A stretch of DNA of 64,000 bases, taken from the NCBI RefSeq assembly GCF_015163715.1, contig NZ_JADDUM010000027.1, positions 1 through 64,000 of the forward strand, read 5' to 3'. Positions 47,454 to 57,140 of the stretch are shown here, piece after piece. The first letter of the stretch is position 1. The number at the start of each line of letters is the position of its first letter. The notes beneath the pieces are model-generated. The model saw only the letters and a list, made by a program, of their open reading frames with translations, searched no databases and was not told where the DNA came from. Both the position numbers and the translations under genes were made by a program. This DNA comes from Pseudomonas cyclaminis. GTDB lineage: Bacteria > Pseudomonadota > Gammaproteobacteria > Pseudomonadales > Pseudomonadaceae.

Positions 47454-48362
47454 ATGATGTTTGAGTTACGTGTGCTTGACGGTTTACACCAAGGCGCTGC
47501 GTTGCCGTTGTTTGGCGACGAATGGAGTATTGGTGCCCATGCAGATGCAGATTTGGTACTGAATGATTCGGGGATCGCCGAGCAGCATGCGCGGTTACGG
47601 TTTATCGACTCAAACTGGTCGGTACAAGCCGAAGCGGGTCTGTTGCGCGGCGCCGACGGACAGGTACTGGCACAGATTGCGAGGCTGGAAGTCAGCGTAC
47701 CGTTTCTGGTGGGCACGGTTCGACTGTGTGTCGCCCAGGCTGATCAACCCTGGCCCCAGGCGTCAGCTCCAGCGGCGGTGCCGACACCACCGCGGCCGAA
47801 CGCCGACCCTGCGCGAACACTCACGTTGTCGTCTATCTCGCACTCACAGCAAAAGCGCCTGCTCAGCCTGGTGTTGGTGGTGACGATCATCATCATGGCG
47901 GTGGGCATGGCCTCTACCGGGGAGCGCGAGGCCCAGGCGTCGCTGATGCCTCCTGAGGTCAAGAAAAACGAGCTGGGTTCGCCGTTCGAAGTGCGACAGC
48001 AGTTGCTGAAGATGCTCAACGAGCGCGAGCTGGATCATCGCGTCAGCTTGCAGGTGATCAATGGCCAGGTTGCCCTCAATGGGGATGTTTCCCAAGAGGA
48101 GGTGGACTTGGTGGCGCGCATGCTCAGCCGCTTTGGCGAGCAGTTTGACAGTGCCGTTCCGGTGATCAGCCGTGTCCGGGTACGCGACAGCGCACTGCCG
48201 TTCAGGATTGTGCAGATCGTTGGCGGGCCGAACGGTCATGTGGTGCTTGAAGACGGCGGTCGGTTGTTTGTGGGGGACGAATTGGATGGCTTGCGTTTGG
48301 TCTTGATCGATAACAGCAAAGTGATTTTCGATGGCGCACGCCGCTATGAGGTGCGCTGGTGA
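47454..48362 (+). CDS. rspQ: RspQ, inner-membrane ring protein (HrpQ/SctD)
   Basis: 302 aa. An N-terminal FHA-like domain (LRVLDGLHQGAALPLFGDEWSIGAHADADLVLNDSGIAEQHARLRF), one transmembrane helix at about 140-160 (RLLSLVLVVTIIIMAVGMAS), and a periplasmic part with BON-like ring modules. This is the SctD ring component. The start at 47454 has AGGAAAG before it; an adjacent ATG at 47457 is equally possible. It overlaps rscN by 4 bases. Confidence 0.88.
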   Translation: MMFELRVLDGLHQGAALPLFGDEWSIGAHADADLVLNDSGIAEQHARLRFIDSNWSVQAEAGLLRGADGQVLAQIARLEVSVPFLVGTVRLCVAQADQPWPQASAPAAVPTPPRPNADPARTLTLSSISHSQQKRLLSLVLVVTIIIMAVGMASTGEREAQASLMPPEVKKNELGSPFEVRQQLLKMLNERELDHRVSLQVINGQVALNGDVSQEEVDLVARMLSRFGEQFDSAVPVISRVRVRDSALPFRIVQIVGGPNGHVVLEDGGRLFVGDELDGLRLVLIDNSKVIFDGARRYEVRW

Positions 48363-49717
48363 GTGCGGACCTGCAAGCGCGCCTCGATGCATGGCAGCAG
48401 CGCCAGACACAATCGTTGGCGAGGTTTGCGCCGGTGACGATGCGCGGTCGTATCCAGCGCGTAAACGGCATGCTGCTGCAATGCCGGTTGCCTCAGGCGC
48501 GTATCGGTGACCTGTGCCAGGTAGAAAAAAAGCCAGGCGACTACATGCTGGCCGAGATCATCGGTTTTGATCAGCAGGATGCAGTGCTCAGTGCCCTGGG
48601 CAACCTGGAAGGTGTGCGCGTGGGCGCCGGCGTGGAGCGCCTCGGTGTGCCGCATTGCGTGCAGGTCAGTGACGCGCTGCTGGGCCAGGTGCTGGATGGT
48701 TTTGGACGGCCGATTACGGGGGATGGCCCCAGTGCATTTGCCGAGGCTGATGCGCCTGATGCAAGCCCGGTGTTGTGTGAAGCGCCGTTGCCCACCGACC
48801 GGCCGAGGATCAACCGTGCGCTGGCCACGGGTGTGCGCTCGATCGATGGCCTGCTGACGCTCGGCGAAGGCCAGCGTGTGGGGTTGTTCGCGGGGGCCGG
48901 TTGCGGCAAGACCACCCTGTTGGCCGAGATCGCCCGTAACGTCGAATGCGATGTGATTGTATTCGGCCTGATCGGTGAGCGGGGCCGGGAGCTGCGTGAG
49001 TTTCTCGACCACGAACTGGATGAACAGCTGCGTTCCAAAGCGGTACTGGTGTGCGCCACATCCGATCGCTCCAGCATGGAGCGCGCCCGTGCGGCCTTTA
49101 CGGCAACGGCACTGGCGGAAGGTTTTCGACGCAAGGGGAAGCGGGTGCTGCTGCTGATCGACTCCCTGACGCGTTTCGCCCGGGCCCAGCGCGAAATCGG
49201 CCTGGCCGCCGGCGAACCCCTGGGGCGCGGTGGTTTACCTCCGTCGGTGTACAGCCTGTTGCCACGGCTGGTCGAGCGCGCCGGTCTGACCCGTCAGGGC
49301 GTGATCACCGCTATCTACACGGTGCTGATCGAACAGGACTCCATGAACGACCCAGTGGCCGATGAGGTTCGCTCGCTGCTCGATGGCCATATCGTGCTGT
49401 CGCGCAAGTTGGCCGAGCGCGGGCACTACCCGGCGGTCGACGTCCTGGCGAGCCTGTCGCGGATTCTGAGCAACGTCGCCGAGCCTGACGACATCCGTGC
49501 CGGGACGGCGTTGCGGCGGCTGTTGTCGGCGTACCAGCAGATCGAGTTGATGCTCAAGCTGGGCGAGTACCAGCCCGGCAGCGATGCCCTGACCGACCTG
49601 GCCGTGGACAGTCGTCAGGCCGTGGACGGTTTCCTGCGCCAAGACTTGCGTGAGCCCGTGCCACTCGCAACCACGCTGGACCAGCTCAAGGAACTGACTG
49701 CCTATGTCCCTTTCTGA
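48359..49717 (+). CDS. rscN: RscN, type III ATPase (SctN)
   Basis: 452 aa, F1-type hexameric ATPase that unfolds and releases substrates at the export gate. Walker A FAGAGCGKTTLL (about 178-189), Walker B VLLLIDSLTRFARAQREIGLAAGE and the DELSEED-like region TVLIEQDSMNDPVADEVRSLLDGHIVLSR. Frame intact. It overlaps rspQ by 4 bases and rspO by 14. Confidence 0.95.
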   Translation: MSADLQARLDAWQQRQTQSLARFAPVTMRGRIQRVNGMLLQCRLPQARIGDLCQVEKKPGDYMLAEIIGFDQQDAVLSALGNLEGVRVGAGVERLGVPHCVQVSDALLGQVLDGFGRPITGDGPSAFAEADAPDASPVLCEAPLPTDRPRINRALATGVRSIDGLLTLGEGQRVGLFAGAGCGKTTLLAEIARNVECDVIVFGLIGERGRELREFLDHELDEQLRSKAVLVCATSDRSSMERARAAFTATALAEGFRRKGKRVLLLIDSLTRFARAQREIGLAAGEPLGRGGLPPSVYSLLPRLVERAGLTRQGVITAIYTVLIEQDSMNDPVADEVRSLLDGHIVLSRKLAERGHYPAVDVLASLSRILSNVAEPDDIRAGTALRRLLSAYQQIELMLKLGEYQPGSDALTDLAVDSRQAVDGFLRQDLREPVPLATTLDQLKELTAYVPF

Positions 49718-50147
49718 ATCAACCTATTCGAATGTGCTGCTGGGTGAAGTCGAGACCTTGCGACGCCTGCGTCGGCATCGGGCGGACCGGGCCGAGCGCG
49801 CACTGCGTGAGGCGAAGCGGGCCCAGAAAGCCTTGCTGGCACATATCCAGCAGGCCCAGGACGCCCTTGAGCAAACCCGGCAGGAGGAGGCCCGGCAAAG
49901 CGCCCAACTGCTCAGCCAGCATCAAGGCCAGGTATTGACCCTGCAGGCGCTCAAATCCTGGGGCGCCCAGGAGCGCTCATTGTCTGCCACCACTCGGCGC
50001 GACCAGGGCCAACTGGAAACCCTTCGAGGGCAGCGGGCAGAAAAGGAAGCCAGCGTTGACAGTACCCAGAAACACGTCACCGAGTGCCTGCGTCAGGTGG
50101 AAAAACTACAAGAGTTATCTCGTTTACTGACTCAGGAGTCGACATGA
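49704..50147 (+). CDS. rspO: RspO, central stalk protein (HrpO/SctO)
   Basis: 147 aa, almost all coiled coil (LLGEVETLRRLRRHRADRAERALREAKRAQKALLAHIQQAQDALEQTRQEE). This is the YscO/FliJ-like stalk protein between the ATPase and the export gate. It begins inside the end of rscN and is followed by rspP with a 4-base overlap. Confidence 0.85.
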   Translation: MSLSESTYSNVLLGEVETLRRLRRHRADRAERALREAKRAQKALLAHIQQAQDALEQTRQEEARQSAQLLSQHQGQVLTLQALKSWGAQERSLSATTRRDQGQLETLRGQRAEKEASVDSTQKHVTECLRQVEKLQELSRLLTQEST

Positions 50148-50602
50148 CCCAGGTTTCAACCAAACCCACGGAACGCCCACGACAGCGCGAGCCCCGAGAG
50201 GGGCACGAGCCAGGTGCTGGCGTCGTGGTGCCGTGGGAGCAAGGGCGGTTGTTTGCCCAGTTGTTCAGCGATAACGATGAAGGTACCGGGGGGCGTGGTG
50301 GCTTGTCAGGCATGAAAGAGTCGATGACGACCTCCATGATTGAGGCGCTTGCGGAGCAACTGGCGCCTCGTGTGCTGGGCAGCGCGCAGTGGCCGCTTCA
50401 GGCGGTGTTGTATTTGCCGCGACTGGGACGGATCAATGCCAGCGTACGCCGTGAGCAGAACGCCTGGAGCATTGACCTGGAAGCGGAAGATGAGGCGACA
50501 GCGCGTTGGCTCAAGGGCACCCGACAACAGTGCGAGGGTCGATTTGCAGCCGCGCTGGGGCAGCCGGTCAGCCTGTTTATACCCAACGCCGGGTCGGCAT
50601 GA
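50144..50602 (+). CDS. rspP: RspP, needle-length and switch protein (HrpP/SctP)
   Basis: 152 aa from MTQVSTKPTERP; a start 20 codons upstream would run far into rspO. N-terminal half disordered, Pro/Arg/Gly-rich. C-terminal half globular (SMIEALAEQLAPRVLGSAQWPLQAVLYLPRLGRINASVRREQNAWSIDLEAED), like the switch domain of HrpP. Short for the family (P. syringae HrpP about 190 aa). It overlaps rscQ as ATGA. Confidence 0.8.
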   Translation: MTQVSTKPTERPRQREPREGHEPGAGVVVPWEQGRLFAQLFSDNDEGTGGRGGLSGMKESMTTSMIEALAEQLAPRVLGSAQWPLQAVLYLPRLGRINASVRREQNAWSIDLEAEDEATARWLKGTRQQCEGRFAAALGQPVSLFIPNAGSA

Positions 50603-51612
50603 TGATGCCGCAGTTGATATTGCCCTTGGTCAAGGGCGATACGGTTGCCGCGCGCCGTCGATTGGGGCACGGCTTGCGTCTGCCGTTCCACGTGGCGGGG
50701 CAAGGCGGTGAGTTGCGTCTCGAGCCAGGGCGCGCGCCTGCCGGGGTCAAAGCCGTGTGCCTGGAAACCGTATGCGGGGTGCTGGCGCTCGCTGAGGCCG
50801 GGCCGTTGTTGAGCTTGCTGGGTGAGTGCCCGGTGACGCTGGCCGAGGCTGGCAACGATGCAGACTCCTGGTTCTGGGCGCTGTTCCAACATCATCTCAG
50901 CCCGCAGGTGCTGGCCCTGCTGGGCTATGTGCGCTTGCTGGAGACAGAGCGCCCCAGCGGGTTTGGTTGCCGACTCAGCGTGACCCTGGGGGCGTCGCGT
51001 GTCACCGGTTACATGTGGTTGTCGGCTGAAAGTTTCCTGGCCTTGTGTGATGCCGGGCCTTGGCGCGCCATGGCCGCGCCGATGCATGGGGCATTTCAAC
51101 TGGCAATTGCCGTGATCCTGGGACGCTTGCGGTTACCCATTGCGCAGGCACGCAGCCTGCGGTCTGGCGACGTACTGATCTTTGAGCAGTGCTTGTTTCA
51201 AGCCCACGGCAATGGCCATTTACAGGTTGGCAAACAGCGGCTGCATGGCTGCATTGATGACGACACCGGGCAGTTGTGTCTGACCCTTACTTCTATCGAG
51301 GACACGTCTGTGGACGAGGAATTTTCAGTATCCCCCTTCTCAGGGCATGAGGAGGATGAACCCATAGTGGATGTGTTCGGCAACGAGCCGTTCGATGAGC
51401 TGAGCATCGGGCTGAACGTACGTTGTGGAACATTGAACCTCACCCTCGGTGAGTTGCGTAACCTCGCCCCCGGCGCGGTGCTGGGGATTGCCGGATACGC
51501 CCCAGGAATGGCCGGCCTTTACTATGGGGATCGCCCTATTGGCCAGGGCCAGTTGGTGGAAGTCGACGGGCGCCTGGGCTTGCAGTTGTCTCGCGTGATG
51601 GTCGGTCGATGA
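50599..51612 (+). CDS. rscQ: RscQ, cytoplasmic ring protein (SctQ), unsplit
   Basis: 337 aa. The C-terminal SpoA domain at about residues 262-335 ([35 protein letters not shown]...[19 protein letters not shown]) is fused to an N-terminal middle domain. In P. syringae this protein is two genes, hrcQA and hrcQB; here it is one. The start ATG overlaps the stop of rspP. It overlaps rscR by 4 bases. Confidence 0.9.
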   Translation: MMMPQLILPLVKGDTVAARRRLGHGLRLPFHVAGQGGELRLEPGRAPAGVKAVCLETVCGVLALAEAGPLLSLLGECPVTLAEAGNDADSWFWALFQHHLSPQVLALLGYVRLLETERPSGFGCRLSVTLGASRVTGYMWLSAESFLALCDAGPWRAMAAPMHGAFQLAIAVILGRLRLPIAQARSLRSGDVLIFEQCLFQAHGNGHLQVGKQRLHGCIDDDTGQLCLTLTSIEDTSVDEEFSVSPFSGHEEDEPIVDVFGNEPFDELSIGLNVRCGTLNLTLGELRNLAPGAVLGIAGYAPGMAGLYYGDRPIGQGQLVEVDGRLGLQLSRVMVGR

Positions 51613-52262
51613 TACTGCAGGGGACAGATCCCCTCATTCTGGCGATGTTCCTTGGGGCATTGTCGTTGATGCCCATGCTGTTAATTATCTGCACATCGTT
51701 CTTGAAGATTGTCATTGTGCTGATGATTACCCGTAACGCCATCGGTGTGCAGCAGGTACCGCCAAGCATGGCCATCAACGGCATCGCGTTGGCGGCCACG
51801 CTGTTTATCATGGCCCCGGTGGGGTATGAGATCGCCGAGAGCGTCAAGGCTTCGCCCCTGGACATGACTAACGTACAGACGTTTCTGCAGACCGGGAATG
51901 AGGCAATCAAACCGTTGCGTGCATTCATGCTGCGCAACGTCGACCCGGACGTACTGACCCATTTGCTGGAAAACACCGCGCGCCTGTGGCCTGCGCAGAT
52001 GGCGCAAGAGGTGCAGCGCGAGGACCTGATCCTGCTGATACCGGCCTTCGTGCTGTCGCAACTGCAGGCGGGGTTCGAGATCGGCTTTCTCATCTATATC
52101 CCCTTCATTGTGATCGACCTGATCGTCTCTAACCTGCTGCTGGCGCTGGGCATGCAGATGGTCTCGCCCATGACCATCTCCCTGCCGCTCAAGTTGCTTT
52201 TGTTCGTGCTGGTGTCTGGCTGGTCGCGGTTGCTCGACAGCCTGTTCCTTTCCTATCTCTGA
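51609..52262 (+). CDS. rscR: RscR, export gate protein (SctR)
   Basis: 217 aa, FliP/HrcR type. Four transmembrane helices with the family strings [57 protein letters not shown] and [45 protein letters not shown]. Complete and in frame. Seven bases separate it from rscS. Confidence 0.94.
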   Translation: MILQGTDPLILAMFLGALSLMPMLLIICTSFLKIVIVLMITRNAIGVQQVPPSMAINGIALAATLFIMAPVGYEIAESVKASPLDMTNVQTFLQTGNEAIKPLRAFMLRNVDPDVLTHLLENTARLWPAQMAQEVQREDLILLIPAFVLSQLQAGFEIGFLIYIPFIVIDLIVSNLLLALGMQMVSPMTISLPLKLLLFVLVSGWSRLLDSLFLSYL

Positions 52263-52269
52263 GGGGCTT

Positions 52270-52533
52270 ATGGAACCGATCGTACTGTTCAAGCAAGGCA
52301 TGTTGCTGGTGGTGGTGCTGTCGGCACCGCCGCTGATTGTGGCGGTGGTGGTGGGTGTGCTGACGTCGCTGGTGCAGGCGCTGATGCAGATACAGGACCA
52401 GACGCTGCCCTTTGGTATCAAGCTGGTGGCCGTGGGTATCACGTTGATCATGACCGGCCGCTGGATTGGTGTGGAGTTGATTCAACTGATCAACCTGACG
52501 TTCGAGATGATCGGTCGCTCGGCCCTGAATTGA
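52270..52533 (+). CDS. rscS: RscS, export gate protein (SctS)
   Basis: 87 aa, FliQ/HrcS type with two transmembrane helices (GMLLVVVLSAPPLIVAVVVGVLTSLVQALMQIQDQTLPFGIKLVAVGITLIMTGRW). Complete; its stop lies 10 bp before the preferred rscT start. Confidence 0.92.
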   Translation: MEPIVLFKQGMLLVVVLSAPPLIVAVVVGVLTSLVQALMQIQDQTLPFGIKLVAVGITLIMTGRWIGVELIQLINLTFEMIGRSALN

Positions 52534-52543
52534 GGTTTTGCCT

Positions 52544-53332
52544 GTGCTGCTGTATCTGGAGTTCCTGCCCAGCCTGATCATCGGCATGGCGCGTATCTAC
52601 CCGTGTGCCTTTCTGGTGGCCGCGTTCTGTTTTCAGCATATCCGTGGCATGCCACGGCACACCATCGTGATGGTCATGGCGCTGATGCCTGCCCCCGGTA
52701 TTCACGCGGCGTTGGAGGGCCAGGACTACTCGGGGTTTATCCTCAGTGGCCTGGTGCTCAAGGAAGTGACCCTGGGATTTTTGTTGGGGGTGTTGCTCTC
52801 CATGCCGTTCTGGATGTTCGAGTCGGTAGGTGCACTGCTTGATAACCAGCGCGGCGCCTTGGCCGGCGGCCAGCTCAACCCTTCGCTGGGGCCGGATGCC
52901 ACGCCCATCGGGCACTTGTTCAAGCAGTTGGCGATTTTTCTGTTGATCGTCAGCCTGGGGCTGGGCTCCCTGACTCAGGTGATCTGGGACAGTTACCTGA
53001 TCTGGCCCCCCACGGTGTGGTTTCCGCTGCCGGCGGCGAATGGCATGAGCGTATTTGTCGACCTGCTCGCGGATACCTTCACGCACATGATGCTCTACGC
53101 CGCACCGTTTATTGCAGTGCTGCTGTTGTTGGAATTCGGCATCGCGCTGCTGGGGGTCTACAGTCAGCAGTTGCAGGTCAGCTCGCTGGCGCCCCCGGTC
53201 AAGAGCCTGGCGGGTATCGGAATCCTGCTGTTGTACTTTGCGTTGCTACAGGACTTGATCGTCGGGCGCATGAGCCAGCTGGGCGACCTCAAGCACTCGC
53301 TGGGCCTGCTGTTCAAGGCCGCGATACCATGA
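52544..53332 (+). CDS. rscT: RscT, export gate protein (SctT)
   Basis: 262 aa, FliR/HrcT type, about six transmembrane helices (LPSLIIGMARIYPCAFLVAAFCF, GFILSGLVLKEVTLGFLLGVLLSMPFWMFESVGALLDNQRG, ILLLYFALLQDLIVG). The GTG at 52544 is preferred because GAGG lies 8 bases before it; a TTG at 52538 would be too close. It overlaps rscU by 4 bases. Confidence 0.9.
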   Translation: MLLYLEFLPSLIIGMARIYPCAFLVAAFCFQHIRGMPRHTIVMVMALMPAPGIHAALEGQDYSGFILSGLVLKEVTLGFLLGVLLSMPFWMFESVGALLDNQRGALAGGQLNPSLGPDATPIGHLFKQLAIFLLIVSLGLGSLTQVIWDSYLIWPPTVWFPLPAANGMSVFVDLLADTFTHMMLYAAPFIAVLLLLEFGIALLGVYSQQLQVSSLAPPVKSLAGIGILLLYFALLQDLIVGRMSQLGDLKHSLGLLFKAAIP

Positions 53333-54425
53333 GTGATTCCGGGGAGAAAAAACACCCGGCGTCCGCCAAGAAGCTGCGTGACCAGCGCAAGAAAGGCCAG
53401 GTTGCTCAAAGCCAGGATGTGGGCAAGTTGCTGGTGCTCACCGCCATCAGCGAAATCGCGTTGTTCACCGCCGAGACCAGTTTGCAACGGTTCCAGCAAC
53501 TGATGATGTTACCGATGTCCCGCCTGAATCAGCCTTTCGTGAGAGCGCTGGAGGAAGTGTTGATCGAAGGCCTGGTGGTGTTTTTCTCGTTCGCCCTGCT
53601 GATGGCCGGTGTCGCGATCATGGTGAAACTGATCAGCAGTTGGATGCAGTTCGGGATACTGTTTGCCCCGGAGACCCTGAAGCTCGATTTCAAACGCCTG
53701 AACCCCCTCAGCCAACTCAAGCAGATGTTCTCAGCCCAGTCGCTGATGAACCTATTGATGAGCATCGCCAAAGCTTTTCTCCTGGGATTGATTGTGTACG
53801 TGGTGGTCTGGCCTTCGTTGGGCACGTTGATCAACCTGGCCAATAGCGACCTGCAAAGTTACCTTCTGGCGCTGATTGCACTGTTCCGTCACCTGCTGCA
53901 CGCGTGCCTGGGGTTGCTGCTCGTGCTGGCTCTGATCGACCTGATATTGCAGAAGCACTTTTTTGCCAAGCGCATGCGCATGACCCAGGTCGAGGTCGTC
54001 AAAGAGTATAAGGATATGGAGGGCGACCCCCATGTGAAAGGGCAGCGCCGCTCGTTGGCGTACCAATGGCCCAGGAGGAGCCGAAGGTCAAGCTGCCCAA
54101 GTTGGAGGAGGCCGATATGCTGGTGGTCAACCCGACGCACTTTGCCGTAGCGCTTTACTACCGCCTCGGCAAGACACCGCTGCCCTTGCTGGTGGACAAG
54201 GGCACTGATGCCAGCGCTCGCAAACTGATCCAGCGCGCCAAGGCGGCCGACGTGCCAGTGATCCAGTGTGTTTGGCTCGCTCGCACGCTTTATACGAAGA
54301 AACTGGGTGAGAACATTCCTCGCGAAACCTTGCAAGCCGTTGCGTTGATCTACCGGACCTTGCGCGAGCTCGACGATGAGGCCAAGCGTGAGACCCTGGA
54401 GTTGCCGGAGCTTAGGCAACGTTGA
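53329..54425 (+). pseudogene. rscU: RscU, autocleaving export switch (SctU), frameshifted
   Basis: FlhB/HrcU type. The N-terminal half has four transmembrane helices and KKLRDQRKKGQVAQSQDVGKLLVL, then KEYKDMEGDPHVKGQRRSLA. One A is missing at 54065-54066 (CAATGG where CAAATGG is expected); the frame runs on to 54150 as nonsense. The next frame, from 54066, carries EEPKVKLPKLEEADMLVVNPTHFAVAL, with the NPTH autocleavage site at residues 268-271 of the repaired 365-aa protein, and ends YRTLRELDDEAK. A chance ATG at the break could give a separate C-terminal fragment. Its stop abuts that of rspV. Confidence 0.9.
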
Positions 54426-54794
54426 TCAGCGGGTTGAACCCGTGTCCAGGGCTTGCAGGCTGGCCAGCGTCAGCATTCGGCTGAGGACCCTGTCCAAAGC
54501 GCCGGTTGTTGCAGGCAGTGCATGCCAGATCACCAGGGCGTCCTGGCCGTCGAGGTAGATAAAACAGCCATCGAACGCCACCGCTTGCTCAAAACGCCGT
54601 TCCAGAGCCTGCTGCAATTGCCCAGCCTGCAGCGCTTCGCGAGAGACCAGCAACGCCAGCCCCGGTTGGGCGGCTGCGTTCTGCGCGCGCACCGTTATAC
54701 CAGGGCCGAGCGTCAGGTGAGCGGCGGTGCCGCCCACCAGGCTTTCGAGGAAGACCTGACGCTGATTGTCGTCCAGTATTCCTTGAGTGCTCAT
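54426..54794 (-). CDS. rspV: RspV, HrpV-like negative regulator
   Basis: 122 aa from MSTQGILDDNQRQVFLESL, whose ATG overlaps the rspT stop. It resembles HrpV (LTLGPGITVRAQNAAAQPGLALLVSREALQ, FDGCFIYLDGQDALVIWHALP). In P. syringae HrpV binds HrpS and restrains hrpL expression; here the partner would be RspR. Last gene of the leftward operon, tail to tail with rscU and sharing the palindrome TGATCA. Confidence 0.8.
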   Translation of the reverse strand: MSTQGILDDNQRQVFLESLVGGTAAHLTLGPGITVRAQNAAAQPGLALLVSREALQAGQLQQALERRFEQAVAFDGCFIYLDGQDALVIWHALPATTGALDRVLSRMLTLASLQALDTGSTR

Positions 54795-54994
54795 CGTTCC
54801 AGCGACACCGTCTGATAGTCCGCTCGCTCGCCGGCGGGGCCGGGTTCGACGCGCATCTGAGGTGGCCACCAGATCACCAGCTTATCCTTGGTGGATTGCG
54901 GGCGTGAACAGGAGTCGCCCTTGCAGGTCGGTGTACAACCGGTGGCAAGCAATGCTGCGCTGATCAGGGTGACGTACAACAAGCGGTGTTTCAT
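54791..54994 (-). CDS. rspT: RspT, small outer-membrane lipoprotein (HrpT)
   Basis: 67 aa. Signal peptide with lipobox LATGC, then a short Cys-containing Pro-rich mature part (TPTCKGDSCSRPQS). HrpT-type lipoproteins act as pilots for the secretin. It overlaps rscC by 4 bases. Confidence 0.85.
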   Translation of the reverse strand: MKHRLLYVTLISAALLATGCTPTCKGDSCSRPQSTKDKLVIWWPPQMRVEPGPAGERADYQTVSLER

Positions 54995-57126
54995 GGCGTG
55001 GCCTTCTGGATTGGAGAGAGCAAGGAGGGACGTGGCACGCTGAGGTGTTCATCCTTTACCACCGGTCGCATCGCGATAAAGACCTCGGCCTCTTCACCTG
55101 GCTTGAGCCAGGCACGCGGCCAGACACTCACGGCCAACGTCTGCGAGTTGCTGCATTCTTTTTCATCGATGCGCACATTGCGCTTGAACTGGTTACGCAG
55201 CACCACCACCGCAACGTTGTACTCCGGTCCGGCATACCACTGGCTGCGTTCGGTGTTCAATGCCAGCAGATCGCGGGTGTTGCACAGGGTATTGAGCCCC
55301 AGAGGCATCGGCGCTGCCTTGAAGGCCTTGGGAACTTGCCCGCTGACCAGATGTGCCAGTGTGCTGGTGATGTCACTGCGCTTGATCACCGGTTGGTGCG
55401 GGTTGTAGCGCCTGGCCAGCGGTGTGAGGGCGGCCTGCAGTTCGGCCTGGTCGGCCTGCGGCAAGTAGCGCGACGGGTCGGCCTGGTCGCCGATGACCCT
55501 CGGGGTCAGGATAAACAGGCGTTCACGCCGATTGTTCTGCCGTTCGGTCGAGGAAAACAGCGCCTTGCCCAGCAGCGGAATATCACCCAGCAAAGGCACT
55601 TTGTTTTGCTTGTCGCTGCGCTCGGTCACATGGAAACCGCCGACCACCAGCGAACGCTTTTCCGCCATCACGGCCTGGGTGCTGACCTTGCCTCGGCGCA
55701 CATCAAGGTTGTTCGGATTGGGGTTGGTCTCGTCGAAATTACCGTCTTCAATATCCACCACCAAGTGGATCTGATGGCCGCCACGGCTGGTGATGACGCG
55801 AGGCACTACCTGGAAGCTGGTGCCCACGGTAACCGGCAAAATGGTGGCGTTCTCTCTACCGGGCGTCAGGTATTGCGTGCGGTTGAAGTCGATGACCGCC
55901 GGTTGGTTTTCCAGCGTGAGCACCGAAGGGTTGGAGACCATGGTTGCCAGTCCCTTGGCTTCCAATGCGCGTATATCGGCATAGAAGCGATCGCGATTTT
56001 CGATCGACAGCTGCGACGAGGTGCCCGGTGACACGTTGGCACCGCCGCGGAAACGACTGTTCTGGAAACCCCAGTTCACCCCGAACTCACGCAACTGCGT
56101 GCGTTCGATATCGAGAATGATCGCGTCGATTTCCACCAGCTTGCGCGCCACATCGAGTTGGGTGATCAGCTCGCGGTACATGGCCTGGCGTTCCGGCAAG
56201 TCATAAATCAGCACCGCGTTGTTGCGCACATCGGCTTCGACGCGAATCCGACTATTGGAGACCGGGGCGCGTGGGGTGAGCGCGGGGCCGATGTCCAGTG
56301 ATGCCGGGTTGGCGTTAGCACCGAGCATCTGGCCCAGCAACGGGTTGCCCAACCGGGGAATGGTGGGTGTGAGCGGCGCGGGTTGAGAGGTGGGACGTTG
56401 ACTAAGCCCCGCAAGCGTTGAGGAGGAGCGCGGCTCCAACAAGCCGCGCAAAATGCTGGCCACCCCTGGGATGGTGAGCTTTTCGCCGCGATAATCCACC
56501 AGGCGGTCCGCTGCATTTGCGAACTTCAGCGGATAACTCAGCACACTCTGTTTTTCATCCGGTGAGCGGCGTTGACTGCTGAACTGCTTGATCTGCTCGA
56601 TGTAGCGTCGAGGACCGGAGACCAGCACTACGCCATCTTCGGGTAACTCACCCCAGCCGAAACGACTGTCGAGCAGGCCGATATCGGTGAGGGCCTGTTT
56701 GAGGTCGGCGATGGTTTCGGAAGAGACTTCCAGGCGTGCGGATTCCTGCTGGTCGAGGGTGCTGATATAGAGGGTGTTGTTGTACAGGTACCACTGGAAA
56801 CGGTGCTCTACACCGAGACGGTCGAGCAGCGACTGCGGGGTATTGGCGCGGATCTTGCCATTGACGTTGCCTTCCAGCAGGCCCTCGACTTGAAGCTGTG
56901 TGCCGAAGGTCTGGGCGAAGTCTTCGAGTACTTCCCGTAGGGGTTTGTGCTCGGCTTCATAGGCGTAGGCGGTGTTTTTCCATTCGGGGGGGATGGCCGC
57001 CAATGTGTGTTCCACTGGAATCAGTAGCCAGGGCAACAGGAGTATGGTGCGCCAATGGGCTCTTTTGGGCGACTTGCCAGGCGAATCAAAGCGCAAGCAA
57101 CTGCGCTTGTGGATCTTGTTATACAT
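54991..57126 (-). CDS. rscC: RscC, outer-membrane secretin (SctC)
   Basis: 711 aa from MYNKIHKRSCLRFDSP; the longest frame extends back over rspG and is not used. Signal anchor (RTILLLPWLLIPVEHTLAA), N0/N1 domains (YEAEHKPLREVLEDFAQTFG, VEHRFQWYLYNNTLYIS), N3, and the secretin core (NPSVLTLENQPAVIDFNRTQYL, GTSFQVVPRVI, LVVGGFHVTERSDKQNKVPLLGDIPLLGKALFSS, RERLFILTPRVI). Complete. Confidence 0.94.
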   Translation of the reverse strand: MYNKIHKRSCLRFDSPGKSPKRAHWRTILLLPWLLIPVEHTLAAIPPEWKNTAYAYEAEHKPLREVLEDFAQTFGTQLQVEGLLEGNVNGKIRANTPQSLLDRLGVEHRFQWYLYNNTLYISTLDQQESARLEVSSETIADLKQALTDIGLLDSRFGWGELPEDGVVLVSGPRRYIEQIKQFSSQRRSPDEKQSVLSYPLKFANAADRLVDYRGEKLTIPGVASILRGLLEPRSSSTLAGLSQRPTSQPAPLTPTIPRLGNPLLGQMLGANANPASLDIGPALTPRAPVSNSRIRVEADVRNNAVLIYDLPERQAMYRELITQLDVARKLVEIDAIILDIERTQLREFGVNWGFQNSRFRGGANVSPGTSSQLSIENRDRFYADIRALEAKGLATMVSNPSVLTLENQPAVIDFNRTQYLTPGRENATILPVTVGTSFQVVPRVITSRGGHQIHLVVDIEDGNFDETNPNPNNLDVRRGKVSTQAVMAEKRSLVVGGFHVTERSDKQNKVPLLGDIPLLGKALFSSTERQNNRRERLFILTPRVIGDQADPSRYLPQADQAELQAALTPLARRYNPHQPVIKRSDITSTLAHLVSGQVPKAFKAAPMPLGLNTLCNTRDLLALNTERSQWYAGPEYNVAVVVLRNQFKRNVRIDEKECSNSQTLAVSVWPRAWLKPGEEAEVFIAMRPVVKDEHLSVPRPSLLSPIQKATP

Positions 57127-57140
57127 AGACAATTCTCTGG

